DNA of 45,257 nt from Bacteroidota bacterium (lineage in GTDB: Bacteria; Bacteroidota; Bacteroidia; 2-12-FULL-35-15): the NCBI GenBank assembly GCA_016707685.1, contig JADJHE010000036.1:1-45257 (forward strand), given 5' to 3'. The first letter of the stretch is position 1. Every line of letters begins with the position of its first letter. A program made the translations under genes and the position numbers. The notes beneath the pieces were generated by a model. It worked only from the letters and a program-made list of their open reading frames with translations, was not told where the DNA came from and ran no database searches. This document shows, in pieces, positions 1-7,341 of this stretch.

Positions 1-60
1 ACATCTATATCTAAAATCTCACATCTAAACTACAAAATACTTTCTTCCATATTACTAATA
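1..60. repeat. Degenerate simple repeat at window edge
   Basis: The first 40 bases are built from variants of the unit ACATCTAA / TCTCACATCT. The same low-complexity words occur, in the same orientation, between the peroxiredoxin gene and secA (about 10535-10590). This suggests a dispersed intergenic repeat. Such a repeat could also explain a contig or coverage edge here, but that is inference. Confidence 0.4.
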
Positions 61-429
61 ATCTTAGTAATTCTGAATCAATTAATTCACGATTATTGAG
101 AATTGTTTTATCTTTATAGAACAAAACAATTGTACTTAGGGAAACACATTCCCTTACCATCGCATTTTGAGACTACTTAGCAATAATCAATTAACGGCAG
201 AACATTTTTTGATCCCCTAACTCCATCCCAATCAAGCGTTCCTCCATTGGAGATTTTATCCGGTAGTGGCGATGATTCCATTGTATGCCACAAACCATAC
301 ATCAAAATATTTATGGTGATAACTGTTGATTGTGGTGATTCGTTAATCACCATTCGTTGGCTGTTGATGAATAAAAAAAACAAAATAGGAATTCCAAAAG
401 CAAAACAGGAAATCATAGAAAAATAAGAA
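1..429. other. Stretch without a supportable intact gene
   Basis: No convincing complete gene is visible. A minus-strand open frame (177-449) shows no recognisable domain. On the plus strand, roughly 345-429 reads as a hydrophilic, lysine-rich segment ending in KQEIIEK and a stop, directly before the ITDSINYAKR motif of the following phosphatase remnant. It looks like the linker between a membrane segment and the phosphatase domain in Bacteroidota 7TM/TPR-SpoIIE proteins. I therefore read this stretch as the damaged upstream part of the same gene, with low certainty. Confidence 0.3.
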
Positions 430-1076
430 AACATTACAGATAGCATCAATTATGCAAAACGTTTTTTTAAAGTGGCATTAACTCTCTCGCTCCGTGAAGG
501 TGTGGACTGCACCGGACATGGTGTTCCCGGAGCATTGTTGAGTGTAGTTGGTCACAATGCCTTGCACCAAACTGTAAACGAATTAGGGATAACACAACTT
601 AGCAATGTGTTGGATTCCATGAATACCATCATCAAAAATATTTTACATCAGGATAAAGACAGCGATATCAAAGATGGAATGGACATGGCTTTGTGTACCT
701 TCAACAAAGAAACGATGATGTTGGAATATGCAGGAGCAAAACAATCCTTGTACATTGTGTCGGATAAAACATTAAACATCATCAAACCATCGCGCTTGAC
801 GGTTGGTAGTGTAGAAGAGACCGTTGTAGAACCACCAAAAAACAATTCCATTCAATTAAAAAAAGGAGATTGTTTTTATATTTTCAGTGATGGTTATGCC
901 GATCAGTTTGGTGGGCCCAACAATAAAAATTCAAATCGAGCCGCTTGCAGGAAGTATTAATTGAGATGAATGATAAACCTATGCAAGAACAACGTCAGTT
1001 GGTTGCGATGCCTTTATTCAATGGAAAGGCAATTACGAACAGGTGGATGATGGCTATAAATGGTATACGTGTATAG
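430..1076 (+). pseudogene. SpoIIE-type (PP2C) serine phosphatase, broken remnant
   Basis: The piece at 433-462 reads ITDSINYAKR, a motif usual before the phosphatase domain in Bacteroidota SpoIIE proteins. From about 505 the catalytic-domain core DCTGHGVPGA follows, with no room for the roughly 100 residues normally in between. The frame then stays open through FSDGYADQFGG (about 883-915) and stops at 960. The expected tail can still be recognised in other frames (QEQR..., then EQVDD near 1040-1055). It ends at a TAG (1074-1076) that fits a one-to-three-base-damaged DDVLIIGIRV end. The family dephosphorylates serine/threonine on regulatory proteins, often anti-sigma antagonists. An internal deletion plus several small indels make this either a true pseudogene or a badly sequenced contig edge. 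The stop abuts the dinB start. Confidence 0.65.
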
Positions 1077-2155
1077 ATGACAAGAAAGATTATCTACATG
1101 ATATGATGCATTTGTGCATCGGTGGAACAACGGATAATCCGGAATACAGAGGAAAACCAATTGTGGTGGGCGGCCCGCCCGAAGGTAGAGGAGTATAGTA
1201 TCCGGCTAGTTATGAAGCACGCAAATTTGGGATACGCTCCGCAATGCCCAGCAAAAAAGCAAAAGAACTTTGTCCCGATGCCATTTTTGTATACCCACGC
1301 TTTGAAGCTTACAAAGAAGCAAGCCGAAAAATTAGAGAAATATTTCAACGCTATACCGATTTAATAGAACCACTTTCATTGGATGAAGCATTTTTGGATG
1401 TGACTGAAGATAAATTGGGCATTGGCTCTGCGATGGAAATTGCTACACAAATAAAACAAGCCATAAAAGACGAAACAGGGTTAACGGCTTCGGCTGGTGT
1501 AAGCTCCAGTAAGTTTGTTGCAAAATTTGTTCCGACTTTGCAAAAGCCCGATGGGCTTTACTTTATTGGTCCTTCCAAGATAGAAGCCTTTATGGAAAAA
1601 TTACCCGTAGAGCGATTTTTTGGTGTAGGAAAAGTTACGGCCGACCGAATGAAAAAAATGGGTTTGCATACAGGAGCTGATTTAAAAGCAATGACGGAGC
1701 AGGATTTGATTCATTACTTTGGAAAAGCAGGTAAATTTTTTTACAAGATAGTGCGTGGAATAGATAACCGCGAAGTACAACCCCACCGCGAACACAAAAG
1801 CATGGGTGCCGAAGATACCTTTAGTTATGATTTAACAGAGCTGGAAGAGATGAACGAAAAATTGGAAAAAATTGCCAACACGGTTTGCAGGCGATTGGAG
1901 AAATACAATTTAAAAGGAAGAACCATTACACTAAAAATCAAGTACCACGATTTTAAACAAATTACCCGCAACCAAAGTTTTGATAAATTACTGAACGATT
2001 ACGAAACCATTGTGACTACTGCCAAACAGCTATTGATAAATACTGATTTAAACAATAAAAAAATACGCTTGCTGGGAATTTCTTTGTCCAACTTTATTGA
2101 ATTAGACGCTCCTGTAAAAAAGAAAAAAACGAATGGGCAGTTGGAGTTGTTTTAG
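1077..2155 (+). CDS. dinB: DNA polymerase IV (Y-family), 5' part frameshifted
   Basis: This is a lesion-bypass Y-family polymerase. From 1244 one open frame of 303 residues carries PLSLDEAFLDVTEDKLG (the catalytic DE motif), SAGVSSSKFVAKF, the helix-hairpin-helix GVGKVTADRMKKMG, the little-finger domain and a C-terminal QLELF beta-clamp-binding motif. The first quarter is present but scrambled by small deletions. Start ATG at 1077 gives MTRKIIYM; ASVEQR follows at about 1116. EYRGKPIVVGGPPEGRG and SYEARKFGIRSAMPS can be read only by changing frame. The losses fall mostly at doubled G, for example in the expected ATGGATATGGATGCA. With corrections the length is about 360 residues, normal for the family. 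The start touches the TAG of the phosphatase remnant, so the two were probably co-transcribed. Confidence 0.88.
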
Positions 2156-2167
2156 GATTGTTTGGTT

Positions 2168-2212
2168 AGGGCTTACTTCACTAAGGCTTACTTCGCTAGG
2201 ACTTATTTCGTT
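2168..2212. repeat. Three tandem 15-bp units
   Basis: Three imperfect 15-bp units lie head to tail between dinB and the left arm of the RAYT element: 2168-2182, 2183-2197 and 2198-2212. Each follows the pattern AGGGCTTACTTCGCT with one to four differences. The array runs directly into the inverted repeat that starts at 2214. Confidence 0.7.
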
Positions 2213-2213
2213 A

Positions 2214-2258
2214 GGCGTAGCGTCCCGCTACGTCTTCATTAACAAGGCGTCTCGCCTG
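2214..2258. repeat. REP-like inverted repeat, left arm of RAYT element
   Basis: These 45 bases are the near-exact reverse complement of 2869-2913; differences lie only in the central spacer. Each arm contains two short palindromes, GTAGCGTCCCGCTAC and AGGCGTCTCGCCT, and so can fold into a double hairpin. This is the usual form of REP/BIME sequences served by RAYT transposases. Confidence 0.85.
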
Positions 2259-2304
2259 AAATTTATTTAACAAATTAAATTTAGCTTTATATTTATTATT
2301 GCTT

Positions 2305-2868
2305 ATGTCAACAGGATACCAAATAAAAGAACAAGACAAACTATACTTTATTACATTACAAGTAGTAGAATGGGTAGATATTTTCAGCAGAGAAACATAT
2401 CGCAAAAATCATTACAGACAATTTAGAGTATTGTATTAAAAATAAAGGCTTAGAAATATATGCTTGGGTAATCATGTCTAATCATGTTCATTTATTGGCA
2501 AAAAGTAATACCAATAATTTAAGTTCAACTATCCGTGATTTCAAAGCTATACAAGTAAACTAATTTTGGAACAAATTCAAACAATAAATGAAAGTAGAAA
2601 AGATTGGATGTTAAAAATATTTGAGACCGCTGCATTTGACAAAAAACGAAATACGAACTACCAATTTTGGACACATGACAACCATGCAGAACATATTTTT
2701 TCAAATAAATTCATGGAACAAAAATTAGATTATATTCATTTTAATCCTGTACGCGCAGGCATAGTTGAAAAGCCGGAAGATTATATTTATTCAAGCGCAA
2801 AAGACTATGCCGGTGAAAAAGGCATTATTACAATTGAAAAAATAGTTGTGAGATGGAAAACAATTTGA
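2305..2868 (+). CDS. REP-associated tyrosine transposase (RAYT, Y1_Tnp/HUH), two frameshifts
   Basis: This is a single-strand HUH transposase of the TnpA-REP family. It starts at ATG 2305 (MSTGYQIKEQDKLYFIT). The histidine motif reads SNHVHLL (about 2475-2497). The C-terminal part DYIHFNPVRAGIVEKPEDY (about 2728-2785) is the family's typical signature; the candidate nucleophilic tyrosine lies in this half. Two single-base changes break the frame. There is an extra A in the A-run near 2402-2407. One base is missing near 2541-2548, where IRDFK should continue into YTSKLILEQ. Corrected length is about 187 residues, usual for the family. The stop TGA (2866-2868) abuts the right REP arm. RAYTs mobilise or maintain REP elements. 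Whether this one is active cannot be told. Confidence 0.88.
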
Positions 2869-2913
2869 CAGGCGAGACGCCTTGTTAAAATGGACGTAGC
2901 GGGACGCTACGCC
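2869..2913. repeat. REP-like inverted repeat, right arm of RAYT element
   Basis: This is the mirror copy of 2214-2258. It starts one base after the transposase stop codon and overlaps the 3' end of the convergent lipoprotein gene, supplying that gene's stop codon at 2907-2909. Confidence 0.85.
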
Positions 2914-3356
2914 CAACGGGGGTTAAGAATAAAGTGGTCATTGTAATTAGTAGACTTTTTTTGAACGGAAATAATTTCTCGGCCGTTTCCATTTAATTTA
3001 AAATGTATGTCAACCGTATCTGCCTTCCATTTATAGTGTCCGTTAATTTTTTTGAAATAGATTTTGTCGGGCCAATATTTTTGCACTCCTTTTACACCTG
3101 GATTATAACAGGAGAACCTTTCAGTCACAATATATTCTGTCGGCAAACCAGTACTGTCTTTTTGAAGAACTGTTAGGCGTTCAAAAAATACTCCATTGAT
3201 TAACTCACATGATCCTTTTACACACTTGTCGTTGATTTTTACATCGCATGTTGCATTTTTTGCCATAACAAAAGCACCTACCAATGCACATCCTGAAAAT
3301 AAAAATAGTGCAGTCAGTGCAAGAGAAATAGATAAGATAGATAGTTGTCGTGTCAA
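2907..3356 (-). CDS. Predicted lipoprotein, unknown function
   Basis: This 149-residue protein has an N-terminal hydrophobic signal ending in a lipobox, LFLFSGC, with the lipidated cysteine near residue 23. It is therefore probably an outer-membrane or periplasmic lipoprotein. The mature part contains several cysteines and short beta-type segments (TEYIVTERFSCYNPG, YFKKINGHYKWKADTVDIHF) but no family I recognise. The last few residues (NPRWA) and the stop codon lie within or next to the right REP arm of the neighbouring RAYT element. The C-terminus may therefore have been altered by that insertion. Confidence 0.7.
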   Translation of the reverse strand: MTRQLSILSISLALTALFLFSGCALVGAFVMAKNATCDVKINDKCVKGSCELINGVFFERLTVLQKDSTGLPTEYIVTERFSCYNPGVKGVQKYWPDKIYFKKINGHYKWKADTVDIHFKLNGNGREIISVQKKSTNYNDHFILNPRWA

Positions 3357-3486
3357 GTATGTGTCGTTTTAAAATACACTATAAATTGTATCTACACGCT
3401 AATGGTGTCGATTATCTAGTATACCCAAATATAGTCCATTTATCAAAATGAACCAATAGTGATGGAATTCAAAAAATAAGAATTGT

Positions 3487-4611
3487 TTACCCTCTACGAA
3501 TTTTACTAATCTGAATTTTTAATTCGTTTTCAATGGTTTTTAGTCGGCCCATTTCGGAGCTGGTTACTAAACTTATCGAAAGTCCTTTTTTACCTGCTCG
3601 TCCTGTACGGCCACTGCGGTGGGTATAATATTCCAATTGTTCGGGCAATTGGTAATGAATTACATATTGAAGATTATCTACATCAATACCGCGTGCTGCC
3701 ATATCGGTAGCAATCAGTATTTGTACTTTTTCATTTTTAAATGCACGCATCACTTTTTCACGGTCGCGTTGTTGCAAATCACCATGCAAAGCCTCTGCTA
3801 AATGGTTACGTGCAATCAATTGTTTCGCCAATGATTGTGTTCCATCTTTTGTTTTGCAAAATACAATGCCTCGTCCCTTGCCTTGTGTTCTTAAAAATTC
3901 CAACAAAGTATTCAGCTTGTCTTTTGTATCAATGCATTGTACGTATTGGTGCTCAATATCACGGTTTACGCTGTTTTTTACATCCACTACTACTTTGTAG
4001 GCATCTTCGTCCATATAGGATTCAATAATGCTTTTTAAGGAATCAGGTATGGTTGCGGAGAATAACCATGTTTGGCGTTGTCCGTTGGTTTGTTCTAAAA
4101 TGGTATCAATGCTTCCTTTAAAACCCATGCTCAGCATTTCATCGGCTTCGTCCAACACAATCGTATTTACATCTGTTAAGCTAATGGCTTTGCGTTCCAA
4201 TAAATCAATCAATCGTCCGGGTGTTGCCACCACAATATGTGTTGGTCGGCTCAAATTGCGTATTTGCAATTCAATGGGTTCGCCACCATACACTGCTTCC
4301 ACAAACACGCGCCCTGGATTGTAACGTGCTACACGAAACAATTGTTTGGCTATTTGTTGTCCCAACTCACGCGTAGGGCAAAGTATCAATGCTTGTACTT
4401 TTGGATTAGCGGTGTCAATCTTTTGCAACAGTGGTAATCCAAATGCTAAGGTTTTACCGGTGCCAGTTTGTGCCTGGCCAATAAAATCAAATCCTTCTTT
4501 TAATAAATAGGGGATGGATTTTTTTTGAATTTCGCTGGGATCAAAAATATTATTTTCGATGAGTCCTTTTATTAAGGCTTCGGATACGCCAAGTGCTGCA
4601 AATGTCGACAA
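3487..4611 (-). CDS. DEAD-box ATP-dependent RNA helicase
   Basis: At 374 residues this is essentially a bare helicase core. Motifs in order are: a Q-motif region (FDPSEIQKKSIPYLL), motif I AQTGTGKT, Ia PTRELGQQ, Ib TPGR, II DEAD, III SAT, IV IVFCKT, then HGDLQQRDREKVM, V ATDMAARGIDV and VI HRSGRTGRAG. It unwinds short RNA duplexes and is probably used in ribosome assembly or mRNA turnover. There is almost no C-terminal extension, so it lacks the RNA-binding domains of DeaD/CsdA or DbpA. It resembles the short RhlE-like type found in Bacteroidota, but I do not assign a symbol. The frame is intact. Confidence 0.93.
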   Translation of the reverse strand: MSTFAALGVSEALIKGLIENNIFDPSEIQKKSIPYLLKEGFDFIGQAQTGTGKTLAFGLPLLQKIDTANPKVQALILCPTRELGQQIAKQLFRVARYNPGRVFVEAVYGGEPIELQIRNLSRPTHIVVATPGRLIDLLERKAISLTDVNTIVLDEADEMLSMGFKGSIDTILEQTNGQRQTWLFSATIPDSLKSIIESYMDEDAYKVVVDVKNSVNRDIEHQYVQCIDTKDKLNTLLEFLRTQGKGRGIVFCKTKDGTQSLAKQLIARNHLAEALHGDLQQRDREKVMRAFKNEKVQILIATDMAARGIDVDNLQYVIHYQLPEQLEYYTHRSGRTGRAGKKGLSISLVTSSEMGRLKTIENELKIQISKIRRG

Positions 4612-4703
4612 TGTGCTGTGTTATTTAATGAGCCACAAAGATACTTGAATTACTATTCAAAGGGGAATTTAATAGTAAAAATTGACTAAGCAATGGAGGC
4701 AAT

Positions 4704-5678
4704 TTAGTTCCAACTTGCTTTCCATTTTTTTTGCAAGCCAGGTTTCAGAAAAGTCCATGCTACAATGCGACTGGTTTTGTTGCCCGTGTTCATTGTAATC
4801 GTTTTTACTTCCTGAGCTTCTACCTTTTTTAAAATGTTATAGATTGCTTTTAAGCTCGCTTGTTTAGATACAAGGGCAGTAAACCAAAAACAATTAGTAG
4901 CAAATCGTCTGCTTTCCCAGATCATATCGCTTACAAATTTTTCTTCGCCTCCTTCGCACCATAGTTCATTGCTTTGTCCGCCAAAATTTAAAGTAGGTTT
5001 GCTTACATTTTTATGTGTGAGGCTACGCAGTTTTCGTAATGTACCCGCTTGTGCTTCTTCGGCTGATGAATGAAATGGTGGATTGCAAATTGTAATGTCA
5101 AAATGTTCATCTTCACCTATGATGCCTTCAAAAAAATGACGTTTATTTTCTTGTAGCTCAAGCTCAATTTTACCAGTTAAAATTGGATTTTGCTCAATTA
5201 TTTTTTGTGCCGATTCTAGTGCCGCAACATCAATGTCTACAGCAACAAACTCCCATCCGTATTCAATACTTCCAATAATTGGATAAATACAATTTGCACC
5301 AACTCCAATATCTAAACATCGAATTTTGTTGCCAGGGAATAATTTATCTTTTTGAAAACCGGGATTGTCGCTCAACAATAAATCCGCTACATGGTGAATG
5401 TAATCGGCTCTTCCGGGAATGGGAGGACATAAATAATTTTTAGGTATGTCCCAATTTTCGATGTCGTAATAATGTTTGAGCAATGCTTTGTTCAGCATTT
5501 TTACAGCCTCTGGATCAAAAAAGTCGATGGATTCATCCTGGTAATTGTTCAGTTTCACAAAGGGTGCTAATTCCGGACAAGTGGCAATCAGTTGTTTGAA
5601 ATCATAACGCACACCATGTTTGTTGCGCGGATGAAACCCCGATTTTTCAGTTGGATGTATTTTCTTTTTTGATAGCAT
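4704..5678 (-). CDS. rlmF: 23S rRNA (adenine(1618)-N6)-methyltransferase
   Basis: This 324-residue protein matches the RlmF (YbiN) family along its length. It has an N-terminal HPRNKHGVRYDF segment, the CPPIPGRADYIHHVADLL block, the SAM-binding CLDIGVGANCIYP motif and the catalytic ICNPPFH (NPPF) motif of N6-adenine methyltransferases. It methylates A1618 of 23S rRNA using SAM. It lies between the DEAD-box helicase gene, 92 bp downstream, and a secreted-protein gene, 20 bp upstream, all on the minus strand. The frame is clean. Confidence 0.94.
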   Translation of the reverse strand: MLSKKKIHPTEKSGFHPRNKHGVRYDFKQLIATCPELAPFVKLNNYQDESIDFFDPEAVKMLNKALLKHYYDIENWDIPKNYLCPPIPGRADYIHHVADLLLSDNPGFQKDKLFPGNKIRCLDIGVGANCIYPIIGSIEYGWEFVAVDIDVAALESAQKIIEQNPILTGKIELELQENKRHFFEGIIGEDEHFDITICNPPFHSSAEEAQAGTLRKLRSLTHKNVSKPTLNFGGQSNELWCEGGEEKFVSDMIWESRRFATNCFWFTALVSKQASLKAIYNILKKVEAQEVKTITMNTGNKTSRIVAWTFLKPGLQKKWKASWN

Positions 5679-5698
5679 TACAGGCTACAAGGTAGGAT

Positions 5699-6730
5699 TT
5701 ATTTGTTGTATGTGTATATGAACTCATCATCCTTTTTGAAGCCATCGTATTCGGTGAGTTGAATAAGTTTATTGTTTGCATCAAAGCGATGTTTGGTTTT
5801 GTTATAACAGAATAAAAAATTCAAATAATCTTTTTTTAGAATACAATTTCCTTTTGAATCATACTTGTAGGTTGTTTTGCGGTAACGTGGTGGACCGTCA
5901 TACCCACAAAAGGGATTATGCCTTCTGCTTTTTTTTACCATCCTTCGGTTGGTGATGCTGCTAATTAATTTTCCTTGTTTATTGTATTTCTCTGTTTGTA
6001 TCAATATAAGTTTGTTGTTGTGATAGGTTTTTTCTATGCTTTTGTTTTTCTTGTTGATATAAACATAGGTGGTATTATTTTTTACGTTTCCATAACCTTC
6101 TTCTTTCAAGGTTATTTGTCCTTCTTCATTGTAATTATAGGTATAGCTTAATCTAGAGGTGTCAGAATTGTAAAACACTTCTTCTTTTTCTAATTGTCCT
6201 TTTGCTGTGTATTGATAGAGGGTTCGTTCTCCAGTCGCTTTTTCATTAAAGATATTTTTTTGTGAGATCAATTGTCCTTTTTCATTGTATCCATATTCAA
6301 CTACTGAAACATGATCGGCACGGAAGGTGTTTATTTTTTTTACCAATTTGCCATCTTTGTATTCATGTTGTTCGCTGGGTGTCATTTCGCCTCGTATGTT
6401 ATAAAGGACTTCAGTAATCTTGTTATCCGCATTTTGTTTATACTCCGAAATACTGGCTTTCCCTAAAATGTCATAAGAAATAGCTTTGCTCAGAAATCCT
6501 GCATCTGTAAAAAAATATTCAGCCATCAACAAAGCGGTATCAGCATATTTTTTATCGGTGCGGTATTCTCTAGCTACTTTTATTTTATTGGCAAGAATGT
6601 GTTGCGGAGCAAAGAATTGTGTATCCAAATCACCAAAATAATAGTTCGTGGAGATTTCTCTGGGCAAGGGTTGTGCAAATCCAGAGACTGTACCAATTAA
6701 AAAAATAAAAATCAGAATTGTTCTTAGCAT
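5699..6730 (-). CDS. Secreted protein with YD-repeat-like beta motifs
   Basis: This 343-residue protein has a signal peptide (LIFIFLIGTVSGFAQ). From about residue 120 it carries a run of short tyrosine-rich beta units such as YGYNEKGQLISQKN, YQYTAKGQLEKEE, YNYNEEGQITLKEEGYGN and YKYDSKGNCILKKDY. They resemble RHS/YD or MORN-like repeats seen in many Bacteroidota secreted proteins. The function is unknown. It is probably exported to the periplasm or surface; no T9SS C-terminal sorting domain is evident. It is 20 bp upstream of rlmF on the same strand. Confidence 0.8.
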   Translation of the reverse strand: MLRTILIFIFLIGTVSGFAQPLPREISTNYYFGDLDTQFFAPQHILANKIKVAREYRTDKKYADTALLMAEYFFTDAGFLSKAISYDILGKASISEYKQNADNKITEVLYNIRGEMTPSEQHEYKDGKLVKKINTFRADHVSVVEYGYNEKGQLISQKNIFNEKATGERTLYQYTAKGQLEKEEVFYNSDTSRLSYTYNYNEEGQITLKEEGYGNVKNNTTYVYINKKNKSIEKTYHNNKLILIQTEKYNKQGKLISSITNRRMVKKSRRHNPFCGYDGPPRYRKTTYKYDSKGNCILKKDYLNFLFCYNKTKHRFDANNKLIQLTEYDGFKKDDEFIYTYNK

Positions 6731-6751
6731 GTATTATCTGTTCCTGTAAAT

Positions 6752-7117
6752 TTAATCAATATGTACGGTGTATACATCCGTTTGGTTGCGCACAATGCTC
6801 GTTACTTCAAATCCGCCTTCTTGTGGAATCACCTCTTTTAAATCGAATACAGCACAGCTTTTACTAAGTCCTTCAAACAACAAGGTAAATTTTTGTCCTT
6901 TGTTTTTGATGGTCCAATAAGGATAAAAGCTGATGTTAAAAGCAGTAATTAATTTTGCTTTTTTATTTCCTCCATGTTCAATTAAATAGGTGCTTGGCCA
7001 AATGCGATACGCAGCATCTTGTCCGCAAATACAATGCACAATGGTTTGGCCTTCCTCAGCAACATCTGTTTCTATTTCAACAGCGGTCTCTTCCTGGTAA
7101 TCTGTTTTTGTGCTCAT
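6752..7117 (-). CDS. Conserved-looking hypothetical protein, 121 aa
   Basis: This soluble 121-residue protein has an acidic N-terminus (ETAVEIETDVAEEG) followed by a compact mixed domain with VHCICGQDAAYRIWP and AFNISFYPYWTIKNKGQKFTLLFEGL. Two cysteines sit close together (HCIC), which could bind a metal, but no second pair is evident. I do not recognise the family. The gene is 22 bp upstream of the secreted-protein gene on the same strand, so it is probably in the same transcript. Confidence 0.65.
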   Translation of the reverse strand: MSTKTDYQEETAVEIETDVAEEGQTIVHCICGQDAAYRIWPSTYLIEHGGNKKAKLITAFNISFYPYWTIKNKGQKFTLLFEGLSKSCAVFDLKEVIPQEGGFEVTSIVRNQTDVYTVHID

Positions 7118-7247
7118 GTTCTCGAATTACGAATATATAAATTATGAATCTACGAATTACTAATGTGTCGAATTACGAATCGGTGAATCGACTCTTGCAG
7201 GTGATAACACCAGCAAGGGCTAAATCTTGTAAATTAATCTGTACTTC

Positions 7248-7341
7248 TGTCATTTCGAGCCTGTCAAGAAATGTGCGATGCAATTCAGCGCGCAGATCCT
7301 GAATCATCCTCCTGAGGCGGACAAGCGTTCAGGATGACGGC
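7248..7341. repeat. Dispersed intergenic repeat with inverted ends
   Basis: The stretch begins with GTCATTTCGAGCC and ends with TTCAGGATGACGG. Inside, ATCCTGAA (about 7291-7298) is repeated inverted as TTCAGGAT (7330-7337). This is the pattern of the GTCATCCTGAACG...CGAAATGAC type repeats scattered between genes in many Bacteroidota. To its left, 7122-7190 holds several copies of the word ATTACGAAT or near variants. The right end of the element overlaps the 3' end of the YcaQ-like gene. Confidence 0.5.

Noticed and set aside
177..449. 90-residue minus-strand open frame with hydrophobic start
   Set aside because: It overlaps the region that reads as the damaged upstream part of the phosphatase on the plus strand, has no recognised domain, and its apparent membrane helix is the reverse of A-rich coding sequence.
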